Positions 38,397-51,100 of a stretch of DNA of 64,000 nt are shown here, piece after piece. Numbering within the stretch: the stretch's first letter is position 1; every line of letters starts with the position of its first letter. The position numbers and the translations under genes are program-made. The DNA lies in NCBI RefSeq assembly GCF_048771995.1, contig NC_133024.1, positions 59,416,501 to 59,480,500 of the forward strand, in the 5' to 3' direction. Under the pieces are notes generated by a model. That model worked only from the letters and a program-made list of their open reading frames with translations. It had not been told where the DNA came from and ran no database searches. The stretch is from Taeniopygia guttata. Lineage: Eukaryota; Chordata; Aves; Passeriformes; Estrildidae.

Positions 38397-41300
38397 GATA
38401 AAAACCCGCTTTGTTTAAAGGGAAGGAGCACTCCTCTGTGCTGGTGTACTGGAGCCTCTGACACGAGAACAGAACTGTTTTTGTAGTTCAGGCATGATCT
38501 CTCCACGTCCCCCAGATCCTAACCAGAAGGTGTTTGCTGAGGACAGTGCCTGGCTTGTCAGAACCTGGCATCTGGCACAGCAGAAACCAGATCTTCCTCT
38601 GAAATCACCAGCACAGGGTTCCCACTGCAGGAGGCAGCTCCCCTTGTGCTCCTGTGGGAAGGGCAGAGCTCAGTGAATCCTGCCACAAGACAGGAACCAG
38701 GTGGGGGTTCAGCTCCAGCCAGCCTGCTCATCTTTCATGGCTTTAATAAATCCCTATTAACTAGATTTGCCCTGGAACTTGGAAGTTTTACTTATTTTTG
38801 GACACTTTACATAGTTTCAGCAGCAGCTGAAGGCACCTGTCATGGCTGGATTGTACAGATCCTTTCATGGTATTGATGCAGTGATCCTCTGAGAAAAATA
38901 TATAGGAACAAACACACCATGGCAAAGAATAAATTTTTTTTAAAAAGTAAGAGTGTCTAGGCTTGCTGTGGGAAAACATCAGGAATGAGACACTGAACCA
39001 CGCCAGGTGTTTGTGAATGCTGTAGAAGGAGCAACATGCTCATCAGAGCTGGGGAGCAATTTACTCATCCAGGGTATTTCCTGCCACGTTTAAAGACCTG
39101 AAACACATTCTTAGGTCAGCAATAAGGGAAATAGTGGGGGTAGTACTTATGGGAGGACTATTTTTTCCGGTCCAAGCTGTCGGGGTGGAGTTGGGGTGCC
39201 CCTCAGTGCATCCAGCTGTGCTGGAGGCAGCCATGATATTCCTCCTTGCCTACACACCTGAAAAGACCCATGGATCCTCCATTTGCAATATTTATTCAGA
39301 CGTAAGGGGGTTTTCTCTCTCTCAAGGCTCATCTCTGCCGTCCTTTCTTGTGAACAGCTGTTGTCCCTTAGGAGTACATGACAACTGTGTGCAAGGTAGA
39401 CAAGAAAAGGTCTGAGCAGACCCTAGACCCGTGGCCCTGGACACCCAGAATCAATCAGACCGAGCAGCAACTTTGAGTTGTTGTTTAGCCCCGAGAGCAC
39501 CCAACATGTCCCTGTTTGCCTTCCAAGAAGCCTGACATCCTACTCCTCTCACGTGTGACTCCAAGGAGCCCCACTGTGAGCAAGTCAGGGCTTAGTTCCA
39601 ACTAAGCAGGAGGTCAGTTCAGCTTTGCCACAGCTTCCAGGGCTGCTCTAGCATTTCCTAATGAACATTCCTATTCTGCCTGCAAAATACTTATGGCACA
39701 GTTCTGCATGGATGCATGAGTCTAAAGTTCTTCCCTGGAAGCACAAAGGCCGGCTGATTCAACTACAGACCAGATGCACCAAGAGTTTGATGATGCCAAA
39801 TCTGACAGTGCGGAGTAGGGCTGAGGCTCCCCAGGCAGGGATAAAACAAGGGCTGATGTCTCTCCAACTTAGCTTCAGACCCTCTGGGCAATGATTTTCA
39901 CCGTGACAAGGTTTTTATTGTGCAGCTAATCACTGCATTTCACCACTTCTCAGCACACATCCAGAGGCAAGGTCTGCAGACCAGTGAAGATGGGATTGGC
40001 ATTACATCTGGTCACCTGCAGCCACCTCTGTGCTCAGACAAATGGCCCTTGTCTCAGAGCCCATCCTCCTCCATCCCTCCTGTTGGGCAGATACATTTTT
40101 CGGCTCGGATTTCAGACCAGGTGCCCCTTGTCCCAAAACACTCTTTAAGGATCACTTGTCACATGAGGTGGTGGTGGTCAGGTAGAGCTCCTGCCCTTGC
40201 AGGGAGCTCTGGTGAGACTACCCAAAAATAATAGACATCACTGTGGTCTTTGCAATTTAAGCTACAACAAGTGCAGAGGACACAGGTGGCCAGAGATGGA
40301 CAGAAACATTTTTTTAGCCTTCTTTAGCAAACACATTATGAAAGATGCAGAAAAACCCACATGCCTGCATCCAGACATATTTTTCATCCTGAAGGAAAAA
40401 ATTCAGCTGGTTCCAGTTTGGAAGGTGAAAACCAAGTGGTAGCTAGTTGAAGAGCACATGTGATTAATAATTTACCCCAGCTATTTGGGAACTGAAGCCT
40501 TTTCACAGGTGACAGCAGGAAAGAGGTAAAGGGAGCTATGCAAGCTGCTCTGGGGGATAATGCTTTGCCTAGGTCAGAGGGGGAAATGATTTACAGCTGT
40601 TTAAAGCTGGAATACCAAGTTTGGAAGTAGTGTTAAATCTTGCTAACTACCATCATTCATCTCTCCTGTCTGTTGCTTTAGTCTCTAATTTTAAGTCAGT
40701 TTGTTTTAAGAGCCATCATTAGGTTTTCAATCTCCAAACCTTTCAGTTTCTTTGGAGAAACAAACAAGAAAAGAAACCCCAGCTTTTCAGAGCCCATAAG
40801 GAAATGATGGGTTTGGTGTGGTCATTTCCTTCTAGGTGGCAGGCTGGGAAAAGATTTCCAATAATGATTAAAGTCGGTGTGTGCTTTGTGTTCAGCAGTA
40901 TTGCTGGGGAATTTACACACCTGTCACCCAATTGCCACTTCCTTTGTAAAACAGAAATGACAAGATCAAGTAATTTACTTTTATTGTGGGGTTGTTTTGC
41001 TTTTTCCTTTATAGCAAAGTACTCCCTGTTGAAAAGAAACAGCAGATTTCCTCCATGCTTTGGGATTCAGCACAGGCTACAGTCTTCAAGACCTAAGTAG
41101 AGTGAGTTTCCTTTGGTATCAGACAGTGCAATGTATTATTAAAATCCAATTTAAACTTCCTAGTCTCAGGTGCCAGATGGCCAAACTATGTTTGCAGTCC
41201 TGAAAGAAAGCTAGGCTGTGCCTCTCACATGCCTCTGCCATTGTCATATCTATCTAAATAGAAATATCTAATGTTACTTTGTTTTTTAAATAGTTGGAAG

Positions 41301-42589
41301 TCTGTTGGTCATTTCAGCTTTAGCATATATAAATGCTTTATGGGTCTCCATCTCAATGCACAAACTTTCCTGAGATTGTAGAGATCCTGCTTACTTCTTG
41401 CAAAACTGAGGTTGTCCTTAGCCAAATGGAGGCACCATTAATATTTGTACATTCATATTATTTTGTATATTGCACTGGACCTTAATATTTGTATCTTGTT
41501 TCACTGCAAACAGAGAAATGAGAAAACAGAGGCTCAACATACACAGTTCCAAGGTCTGAGCAGCTTGAGACCAAACATGAGGGTGGGGACTGTTTAAACA
41601 ATAAAAAGAGAGAGAAGTCAAAGAGAGAAATTTCTTACACCTCCAGGGTTCAAAAGGTAAGTTTTCTTCTTCCTCCAAAAACAGGAAAGTTTTCTTATTT
41701 TTTCATCTGAATCTTTTTCTCACTGGTATTTTCCATGCTCCATTACATTTCTCATTGCTTTGTGATTGATGTTTTTAGAAGAAGAGAGACAAGTTTTAAG
41801 CTGGCAGGGAAACAAGGAGTAGATAATTTTGTAAGACATAGCTTGGCTGGAATTTAGCCCAATGACATCCTGGCTGCATTACAACCCCTTCCCCACCAGG
41901 AAAAAAAAAAAAAAAAGGCATCCAGATCATGTGGAGCAGGGCATCCTTTCTGGACAACTGTCCTGTGGTTGTCCCTGGGACAAATGGGATGGTGGGATGG
42001 GGCAGATGCAGCTACAAGATTATTACAGGGAAGGTGGGCATGGACTCCCAGTCCTATGGCTGGAGCTGCTCTGCTGTGCTCAGCTGTACTCCTGCCTCCT
42101 CTGGGGATGGGTGCTTTGCGCCCAAAAAGAGCACACTGGCTCTTCACCACTGAAGGCTCCGTTGCCTCTGAGTACTGTCTGCATCTTCCCCAGAGAAATG
42201 GGCCAAAAAAATCTGCCCCATGGGTAGGAGGTTTCATGAAGCCTCCTGCAGGCTTTCTCCGTGTATTTCTCTCAGGAAAAAAAAAACACAGTTCAAACTG
42301 GATTTCTCATCTGTAGTCAGGGGAAAAGCAATCTCCCATGGGAGGGAGAAATAAGGAGAACTGCAATCTTACATGGGGATCGTCTTAGAGAGATTGGGAA
42401 GCACTCAAACTGTTTGGAGGCCCAATCTGCCCCTCTCACAGCTAGGTCAGTGTGTTCAGTAGCACAGCAACAGGACCGAGTCACCCCTCTTGAAGCTAAT
42501 ACCACATGGAGGGATTAACTATGAGCAAGCAGGCAACAATAATGGGCTCATTGAAATTCAAGGAGAGCTCCTTTGAGCCACACTGAAAT
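38397..42589. other. Intergenic, no gene seen
   Basis: No supported exon or transposon. A 16-base A-run lies at 41,901-41,916. Overlapping frames at 41,854-42,316 on both strands are unrecognised and several lack ATG starts. Confidence 0.5.
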
Positions 42590-43290
42590 ACCCCTTCTCC
42601 ATTTCCAGCTTCTCTCCCCGCCGCAGGAGTTGGTGCCCTGCCCGTGTGGCACAGAGCAGCGCCCTGTTAGGTGCCAGTTGTCACCTGCACAGCATGCTGC
42701 CACACAGGAGGAGTCACAGAGTGATGTGAGACAGTGGGACAATGGCAGGAGAGTCCCCAAGCCATCACAAAGTTGGGGCGGGAAAAGGAGAGCGGGGAGG
42801 AAGTGTGAAACTGGCAGCAGGTGGCAAACCGAGATGCAATTCCCAGCAGAGAAGAGTCTGATGGACACAGTGCGGAGAGGGGATTTATCCCCTCCTCCTC
42901 CTCCCTGCAAGCCCCAGAATAAGTTAAACAAGGCGTCAGATGTTTCTATTTTAAGAATAACCAGGAAGGCTGGCAACTACAAAAGGAAAAGGAGGGGAGG
43001 GCAGAAGTTGTCTAGTAAAATTAGCAACACATTTTCCTGCCTGCCTTCCAGAGAGCGTGCCCCCTTCCAGCGAGCCAGGGTCTGCACAGCATAAATTATT
43101 GCTGTCTAAATTTGAGCCTGTGCTGTTGTTTCTGCCAAGTGTTTACTCCTGAATGCTATATTTTTTCAGCCGCAGATGACACTGGGTGACATGTGTCATC
43201 ACAGTACGTGCCCCTGAAAAATAGGCACTGTGAAATTGCTCTGACATTCTCCAAGACTGCTCACGTGTACAGAGACAGGAGTCAGAAGGT
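42590..43290. promoter_or_regulatory. GC-richer block with TALE-type palindrome, candidate element
   Basis: CpG and GC content rise from about 42,600. A plus-strand frame of 173 codons (42,573-43,094) is the longest in the window outside low-complexity DNA. It opens at TTG, has no recognisable domain and is probably not coding. At 43,175-43,200 an 8-base inverted repeat, GATGACAC and GTGTCATC, encloses a second one, TGACA TG TGTCA (43,187-43,198). The latter has the shape of the paired TGACA/TGTCA sites bound by TGIF, MEIS and PKNOX homeodomains. Regulatory function is inferred. Confidence 0.3.
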
Positions 43291-46200
43291 CTTGGTGAAG
43301 AGACAAGTCTGTCCCACTGAGGCAAAACCAGACAATGGGCTGGGGAAGATCCCTGCTGCACGTGGCACCAAGTTCATGGATCACCACTGAACTTTACTTG
43401 TAAGACGATAAAACTTCTGGCTCCTTCTGCTTCAGATAGCTCTGCACTGCTGCTTCTCCTGTCCTCCTCATGGCAGTGAGTAAAGCCACAGCTTCATCAT
43501 CTCTCACAAGCTCCATAATAACCACAAGCTGCATCAGGCACAGCACAGTGATTATGCACCACTAGCAGTGGCTGCAAGGATGAAAGAGGTGATGGGTAAA
43601 TATTTGACAGCTATTTTCATTCTCCCAAAACCATGCTACCATTAATTCTTTTTGGCCATGTGTCACCTTCCAGCAGCAACTCCAGAGCTCTTCAAACAGA
43701 TTGGATGATCCCTTTTTGGTCATATTCAGACTGCTGACAACCCAGACCTGTGCAGTGTGATTGACAAGCCAAACCAGTTGAATACTCAGTTTTTGTTGTG
43801 TCAGGCAATAGACTTTTATGGCTGTGAATGTAGTAGCTGTATTCTTCCATTGAAAGAAAGAGCTCTGGGCTTGGTATGCTCACCTGGTTCCTAATCAGCT
43901 TTGGCCTTCACTTACTCACAGGTTTCTGTTCAATCTAAAGCACACAGATTAAAATAAACCACACATTTAAAGAGAAGGCTTTATAACCCCTATTAGGGAA
44001 AAATATTTTACGTTGGTATCTTAAGCCCTGACATGTCAAGGTTAGAAATGTTCTTGTTTCATTGCTCTGACAACATATGGCCAAAGTCAACAAGAGGCTG
44101 ATGTGAGCATCTGATATATGGCAGCCCAGAATGATCTCATCTTTGGCAGGTCATGGGATCAGAGCATAAAACAGTCAGAAATGATCAACATTAGGTGTGA
44201 AGATGTATGGGTCTGTCACTGCAATTACTGATAGAAAGCTAAAGCTAGATGAAGGTCAGGCTGTTCGGACAGCCAAACCTGTGACATCCTACCCTGTGTG
44301 GTGCCACTGATAGAGGAAAGCCACTTGTCCCAAAATGCCTCTCACTACCATCAGCATTGTTGTGCTTTGCAGCTCAGGTTCAGCCAGCACACCTGTCTGC
44401 TCTAAGAGCACACAGCAAATGGAGCAGGACATCTGTGCCAGGGAACTGGCTTCTGCCATCTTCTGCTATTTTTACATGGTGGCTGTGAAAGCTTCCAAAA
44501 AGAGATGCATTGCCACAATTAAACTGAACGTGTTTAATAGCAAACTCTATTGCAAATTGCAGAGTGAAGCCACTTCATATTTCCATGGGGCTTGCTAGAA
44601 AAATAGCTCCAATTAATGAGGCACATTGTAGACTTGTTTATATTCAGCTGACTCTGTTTAAGCACCAAATTATCTGTGTGTGTGATTATGAGGCCAAATT
44701 CACCCTGTAATTTTTCATTTAGCATTATTTTATTGCCTGGCCTGTTCTGCTGAGTTGAGGAGTTATTCATGGAGCAAAATCTCCCTGTCCTCACTTTCAA
44801 GTTTCAGGGGACTTTACAGGTGTTGTACAAAGTCACAACCTCCTGTAAATAGCCGCTACTTGGTAGTATCATCTTCCAGGCTCAGAGTTAGCAGGCAGAG
44901 GGCTGGGTCATCCTGCTGGCTTGATTGGCTTCTCCCTGGACTCCGTAACCAGAAACTAATCTGGAGTCCACTTGGATTGGTAAAATTAATTTCTCAATCA
45001 CAAATCAGCTCCAGACAGAATCTGGGCTTTGACATGTGGAGGGAAAGGGCCTGATTTGCTTTATTACCTGCCCCATGGCATTCACGGTGCAGCCCATTCC
45101 CAGTATGCCCAGGCCATCCAGGTCCCAGCGCTGTAAGCGAAGCCACCAGGCCATGAAAAGCAGCAGAGACTGCATTTCACCCCTAATCTGGCAGTGTTGT
45201 TCACGGCAACAAGTAGCATTCCCAGCAAGAGAGGCACAGGCAAATTTTTGTGTGCCCTTTTACAGCCGCATGGGAGGAGCTCTGGGCAGAAGCTTGTCCA
45301 GTCTTGAGTATATTGGGGTAATTCAGGCCTTGTGGTGATGTTTCACTGCACTTTTTAGAGCAGACCATGTCCAAGCCACTCACTGCCATGGGCACGCTGG
45401 GATTTCCGTGCAAGCCGTGATGGAGCAAGGATGAAGAGAGACAGAATAGCCCTGTATTGCAATTCCAAATTAAGACAAATGTTTCCTGCCCTTATATAGT
45501 GCCATCACTTGTGCCACACAAGCAGCACCAACCTCAAAGCATCAAGTTTATCTTTTCCCTCCTCTAAGCTGCTGGAAGGCAGAGCCCAGCAGCAGAGCCC
45601 TACATGACAGCACCAGCACCCCTGTGCATACCACAGGTCCCAAGCACAGGGACAGGGACCCCTGATCGCCACAGTTACAATTGCACAGGTTAAATATCAT
45701 CAGCCTCCCACATATGTTCTGAAGAGGAAAAGATCACATAAAAGTGCCAACCACAGGCTGCATCTGTGTGATTCCACTTGTTGCTCGGATGTCTTTTATT
45801 TTTGGTGCCTGTCCCAGCAAGCAATCTCCCCCTATCCTATTTCTACCCCAACCCTTCAGGCACAAACTGCAAGGACAGTGTCAGGCCATGAGTACAAACA
45901 AGCCTGTACTTAAAACATGAGCTGTGAGTGAGGCCAGGTCCCAGGAGCAGGCTACACTTTCCTGAAAAATGTAAAGGTATTTCAGTGGTCCCTGGGACAA
46001 TGTACAGTCCTGCAGGGCTGGGTCCACAGGTTTGCACCTCAAAGAAGGGCTGGGTGGGGAGACACGTGCCCTCACTGCCCCTGGGCACACCTCACCCCCT
46101 CCTCGGGCAAGCCTGGGCCTCAGCAGGGGACAGACAACACTGCTTAGTGCTAAATTCAGGTCAGATCTTGAGTCTTTGCTGTTTTGTCTGTTTTGATTCT

Positions 46201-48070
46201 AGTGAAAACACCCCCATTTTGTTATACTGGTAAAATCATGTCAGATAACATTCATCATTTTTACTTCCACAGGATGAAAGCATGGCTACTTTTTGTTATT
46301 TAAGATTTTTCCCTGTATTACAATTTGTATAGTTTATCCATTTCTCTTCAGCAGTAAAGTAAAACACAGGCAGACATAGAAAGACATACCAGGAGCAAAC
46401 TTACTCAGGAGCATTTCTGCAGGCAAAGCACACCCAAGTACCCTCTTTGCTTTTAAGTAAATGTATCTTAGAGACATTTTAATGTGTGGGGAAAAAATTC
46501 ACCTCTTAACCTCTTAGGTTCCACAGGTTCTGTCCATTTCTCTCTTGAAGCCATAATCCTTTCCAGTGGCAACTAGTTGGGATGTTACAAATAAAGGATT
46601 ATACCTTCAGGTGAGGCAGAGCTTCTTATGAGCTTACTGCTTAGCTATTATAGATCCTGTTCTGATGCAGAAATTACAGGCACATAAGGACGTGTGCATT
46701 ATTTAAGATGGAGCAGCAAGACTGCAGATGGATGGGTCTTCTGGCTGAGGAAATTCTAATTATTGTTCCTCCCATGTAGCCATCCAGCACTGAGGTGGGG
46801 GAAATGATGCATGGGGCATCATTAGATGGTCTCACAGACACACTTCTAAAACACACTATTCAGCAGGGAAGCAGAAGTTGTTATCACAATATGTTTCTCA
46901 TAGTCAAGCAACCAATGCTGGATTTAGGTTGATGTTTTGACAGGTTGCAGTTGTTAACCCCACAGTCAGGTTATTCCATTTGGATATTTCTGGCATGTTG
47001 CAAGATTTCAGGAAGAAAGTGCACTTACATTTTTAATGCTCATCCTGCTGACACACCACCTTTCCCTGTGGGAGAAGCAGTGCTTGAGGAGGGGAGACTA
47101 AGAAAGAAGATAAGTAATTCCTCTCACTTGGATAACTCATTGATTTAATGTGCACAAAGTTTAAAAAAAATTGAAGTCCTTGTTGTAATGTGTTTATTAT
47201 TTCAGTGAGTAGCAAAATGTCATTCTAAAAATAATATCAATTTATCATGGGAAACCACATCATTTTTATCAGGATAATTGATAAATCAGACCTCTATCTA
47301 ATGCTTCCCCTCATAGAAAATTACAGCCTTGGAGAAGAACATTTATTGCAGAGAAAGAGAGCACGCTGAGGAGCTGACAGCCCAGGCTGGAGACAGAGAT
47401 CACTTTTCATGGACAAAACCATGTTTTACCAGTGCTAAACTGATTTGGACTGCATGAAAATCAAAGTAACAACATCTACAGAGCTCAATCTGCCCTACAA
47501 GCCAAAGAGTTACAAGAAAATTGCCCTTCCACCACGTTTATCATTGAAACATGTAATATATAAAAACCACAAATTTAGAGGAAGTCTCCAATGATCTGTT
47601 GTTTTCCAGCCTCTCTCCCCTGGATAAGAAGGACCTGTCACTCTGACACCAGATGAAGCCATTCCTGGCTCTTGTTTTCCTGCATCACCTGGGCAGAAAG
47701 CCCACTGCGGCTGGTCTGCAGCCGCTTCTGACAGCTTCAGTCATGGCTCCTGTTTTCCATTTCCTCCCTCCAAAAGGGAAGACAGGCAGCTGTTCAGGGA
47801 GCCTTGAAAAAATCTTGTGCAAAAATTTAAAAGAAGAAGGAGACAGTGTGAGAGTGTGTGCGTGTGTGTATATCCAGGTGTTGGCCCATCTCCAGCTGGC
47901 TGATGGCAAGACGCTGGCTTTCTTCTTTGTTTCCAAGATGCAACAATAACCATAAAACCCCCAAAACCTAAATAATACATTAATGGCTTGATTAATTTAA
48001 GTTTTGTTCATGTATCCCAGTATGTGTGCAGCCCTGGAAATGTTTCACTGTGTAACTCTAAATAAAGGAG
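43291..48070. other. Intergenic, no gene seen
   Basis: No supported exon or transposon. Frames at 45,036-45,428 and 45,843-46,233 overlap across strands and have no family resemblance. A short GT-rich run lies at about 47,850-47,872. Confidence 0.5.
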
Positions 48071-48182
48071 ATCTGTAACTGTGGAAGAGTACAGAAGCCC
48101 TGGTGTGAGTTCACAACAGCAAATAAAATAACACTCTGCTCTTCTACACCTACAGCTTGTAAAAAAAAAAAAAAAAAAAAAA
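48071..48182 (+). other. Possible retroposed mRNA 3' end (poly-A signal and tail)
   Basis: Two AATAAA hexamers occur at about 48,059-48,064 and 48,121-48,126. The second is about 35 bases upstream of 22 consecutive A (48,161-48,182). This is the usual layout of a processed retrocopy or of a plus-strand polyadenylation site beside a genomic A-run. I recognise no coding remnant upstream and see no clear target-site duplication. Chance is also possible in AT-rich DNA. Confidence 0.3.
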
Positions 48183-51100
48183 GACATTTCTTTTTCATTT
48201 CAGGGAGAATTTATTGTTCTCTGAATATTTTTCCTAAGTGCCTAAGAGCAAACTAAAATGCAAATAAGCATTTTTAGCACACTCCTGTTTCTTCATGGCC
48301 CTGGATGCTGCACAGTAGAAGAAAAGATGGGTTTGTACTGTTCCTGATGATCTGAGAATGGTCATTCTGAAGGCCAGGATAGCTTTTGAGAAACTTTTCT
48401 TTTAAAAAAGTCCCAAGGAAGGCAGTAAGGAATAGTTTTTATTTTGCTCCATTGCTTAGCTGAATTCTGGTTAATATTTAAAAAGATCAATCCAGAATCA
48501 CTCAAAATTAATGTTGCTGTTCAGCTCTTCGTCAGGCAGTACGAATGTTGAATCTTGTCCTTGACCTGCCACTTTGTAAATTCCCCATAAATTTACAAAA
48601 CTAAGCTAAATTTAATTCAGTTGAGGTCTTAGTTCTTCATCCAGCAGAACACATACAAACATGCACACGGCATTTTTGGTGACACAAGAAGCTGCTACCA
48701 CAATTGATAGGCACCACAGGCAAATATCTTTCAATGATGCTTTTATTCCTTCTGCTTGCAAATGATCATGTCTCATGGTGCATTCCCCAAATCTTACTCT
48801 TATCCTGTCACCAAGCTGCAAGAAGTCATCTGTCTTCTTTCAGAAGAAATTTGCAAAGAAAGACAGACAACCTAAATCCTGACTCTGGTCCTCCCACAGA
48901 GAGTGGCTGTGTTAAAGAAGCATGGTGTGACATGGTTACCATCCAGATGTATTTTGTGCTTTGCTGGCTTTATTGGTAGTGAAATGTCTGTGCAAAGCTC
49001 AAATATACTCCCAAGCACTTTATTTGCTTTGCTGTAAGTTTTTTATTCTGCAGGTCTTCAAATGTAGAGCAATGCCAGATAAGCTGCTCAGTCTTTCTCC
49101 AGACATCTTTCCAGCGCTTTCACTTTCTGAGGCCACAAGAGCATCATGACGCCCTTGCCTTATAATTAGATCTGAGGTCTGGGGCTATACCAGAGAGAAT
49201 GAGAGCTGAAGAGCTGAGGCAGAGCTGCTGCCACCTGCCATAACCTCCCCTCACCATCAAGTCCCCCTCAGTGTGAAAAACAATGTGTTTACTTCCCATC
49301 AGTGTGTGTGTGATATCAGAACCTTCCTGCAATTTTTATCAACAACTACTTGATCACCCTATTTTTGCACTGGTCTGGTGATTGTAGTGCTGTCAAGGGA
49401 CGGGCGAGAGGCTGGAAGGGATCAACCTATTGCTTAAAAACAGAGTGCCACAGCTAGAAGAACTGCATTTTTGCAGAGCTTTTTTATTCACAGGCTGAAA
49501 TTGCTTCACATTAAACAAGCTAGGCTAATAGATGTGGCAAATTAAATGCTAAGTCAAGCCTGCCTTGACCCGCCACTGCAGCTGTGAGTCTGATTTTTGC
49601 AGCCACCAGCTTGCTGGGCAGCATGAACACAGTTTGCTGGATGCTCTCATGGCTGGTGGTGCAATGTAAGCACAGCACTTGGAATACAATCCACCAGTGT
49701 CTCCACGCCAGATCCCAAAACCTACTTCCTAGGCCTGCTGCCAGTGTTGTGCTATGAGTCACGAAGAGAAACAAACACAAGGAATGTCAAATTAAATAGG
49801 ACACAACGCTTTCGCAGGATTTAAAAGCAGAGCAGTTGTGCTGTGGAGTACAAACCTCCCTGGACTCCTCTTGGACTGCTTCTCATCTTGGTAATAAGAA
49901 ACATCCCTTTAATTAGTTCCACCTAATGAAATTCATAAGTCAGGGAGTGGGAGTTTTGCTCCTGGGTAGAAACCGAAAACTTCTCTTCACTTGATCTGCC
50001 CATTTTCTGTAGCAGTCATTAGCAAATTTTATCAAATCTCTGCATTAAACAGTAACAACTATTGTTCACTCAGAACACAAGTCCATTTATGAGCTGCAAT
50101 ATGACACATCTTGGAAACCCCAGACTGAAAGGCACTTCTGAAAAAAAAAAAAGAAAAAAAAAGATTAGGACTGGCAAGAAAAAATAGTTTCAAGTTGTCA
50201 AGAAGAAACAATAGAGAAACTTCTACCTGATCTTTCTGACTGCTGAGATCAGAGAAGTTCCTTTACCTTTCTGGGTTTGGGTAAAATGATTTACAGAATT
50301 TATGTGTCTTTCCTTACAATTAAGGGGTACCCATTACCTCTCCAGCTGAACCTCTGGGTTCTTCATTCTCCTTGCATCAGGGACAAGTAAAATAATACGA
50401 GGAAGCCTCAAGCTGTGCATTTGCTCCTCTGGAAATATTGACCCACAAACATCTGTTTAAATTCATTTTGGTTATGTGTCTCTCAAGACAAAGCAATATC
50501 CATGGCAACAAACAATTTCACTGCAGGAGAGGGAGTACATCCAGAAGGAGAATGTAATCACTCTGTTTATTGATGACTAAAAGCCTAAAAACACAAAGTT
50601 TGGGATCTCAGGCACAACACCAATACTCTGCATCAGACCAGGACCTTAATCAGGACAGTTCTGCAAATATCTGTGATAGAGGACAGACAGGGAAACTGAA
50701 GCCTTGCCTGCTGTTTTATTTTCCGGTCTTTTTTGTAAAGAGACATGTCTCACTGTGCAGTTGTTGTTGCAATTGCCTTTTGAGAACTTTTACAGAGGAG
50801 AAGGAGACAGAGGGAGGTGATGCTCTCCTACAACTGGAGACAGCAAAAGCAGAAATCACCACTAAGACAAACTGTCAGGCTAGTCTGGATTTTAGTACAA
50901 ACTCTTTTCAGCACCTATGGGGGCCCCTTGGTGTATGTGTACAGCTTCCCTCAAAGTGGCTGCTGACCAATACATTCATCCTGTTACTCCACACTGGGCC
51001 CCATAATTACAGAGCTGATTTGCAGGGCTGGTTATAGCTGCTGTTCCGGGAAGGTACAATGTTGGACACAACTGCAGTGCTGATGGGGGAAGGAAGGAGG

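Noticed and set aside
42573..43094. 173-codon open frame on the plus strand
   Set aside because: It opens at TTG, not ATG, has no recognisable domain and no splice context. Its length fits a locally GC-richer block.
50570..51037. 155-codon open frame
   Set aside because: TTG start, no domain, no splice signals. A chance frame.
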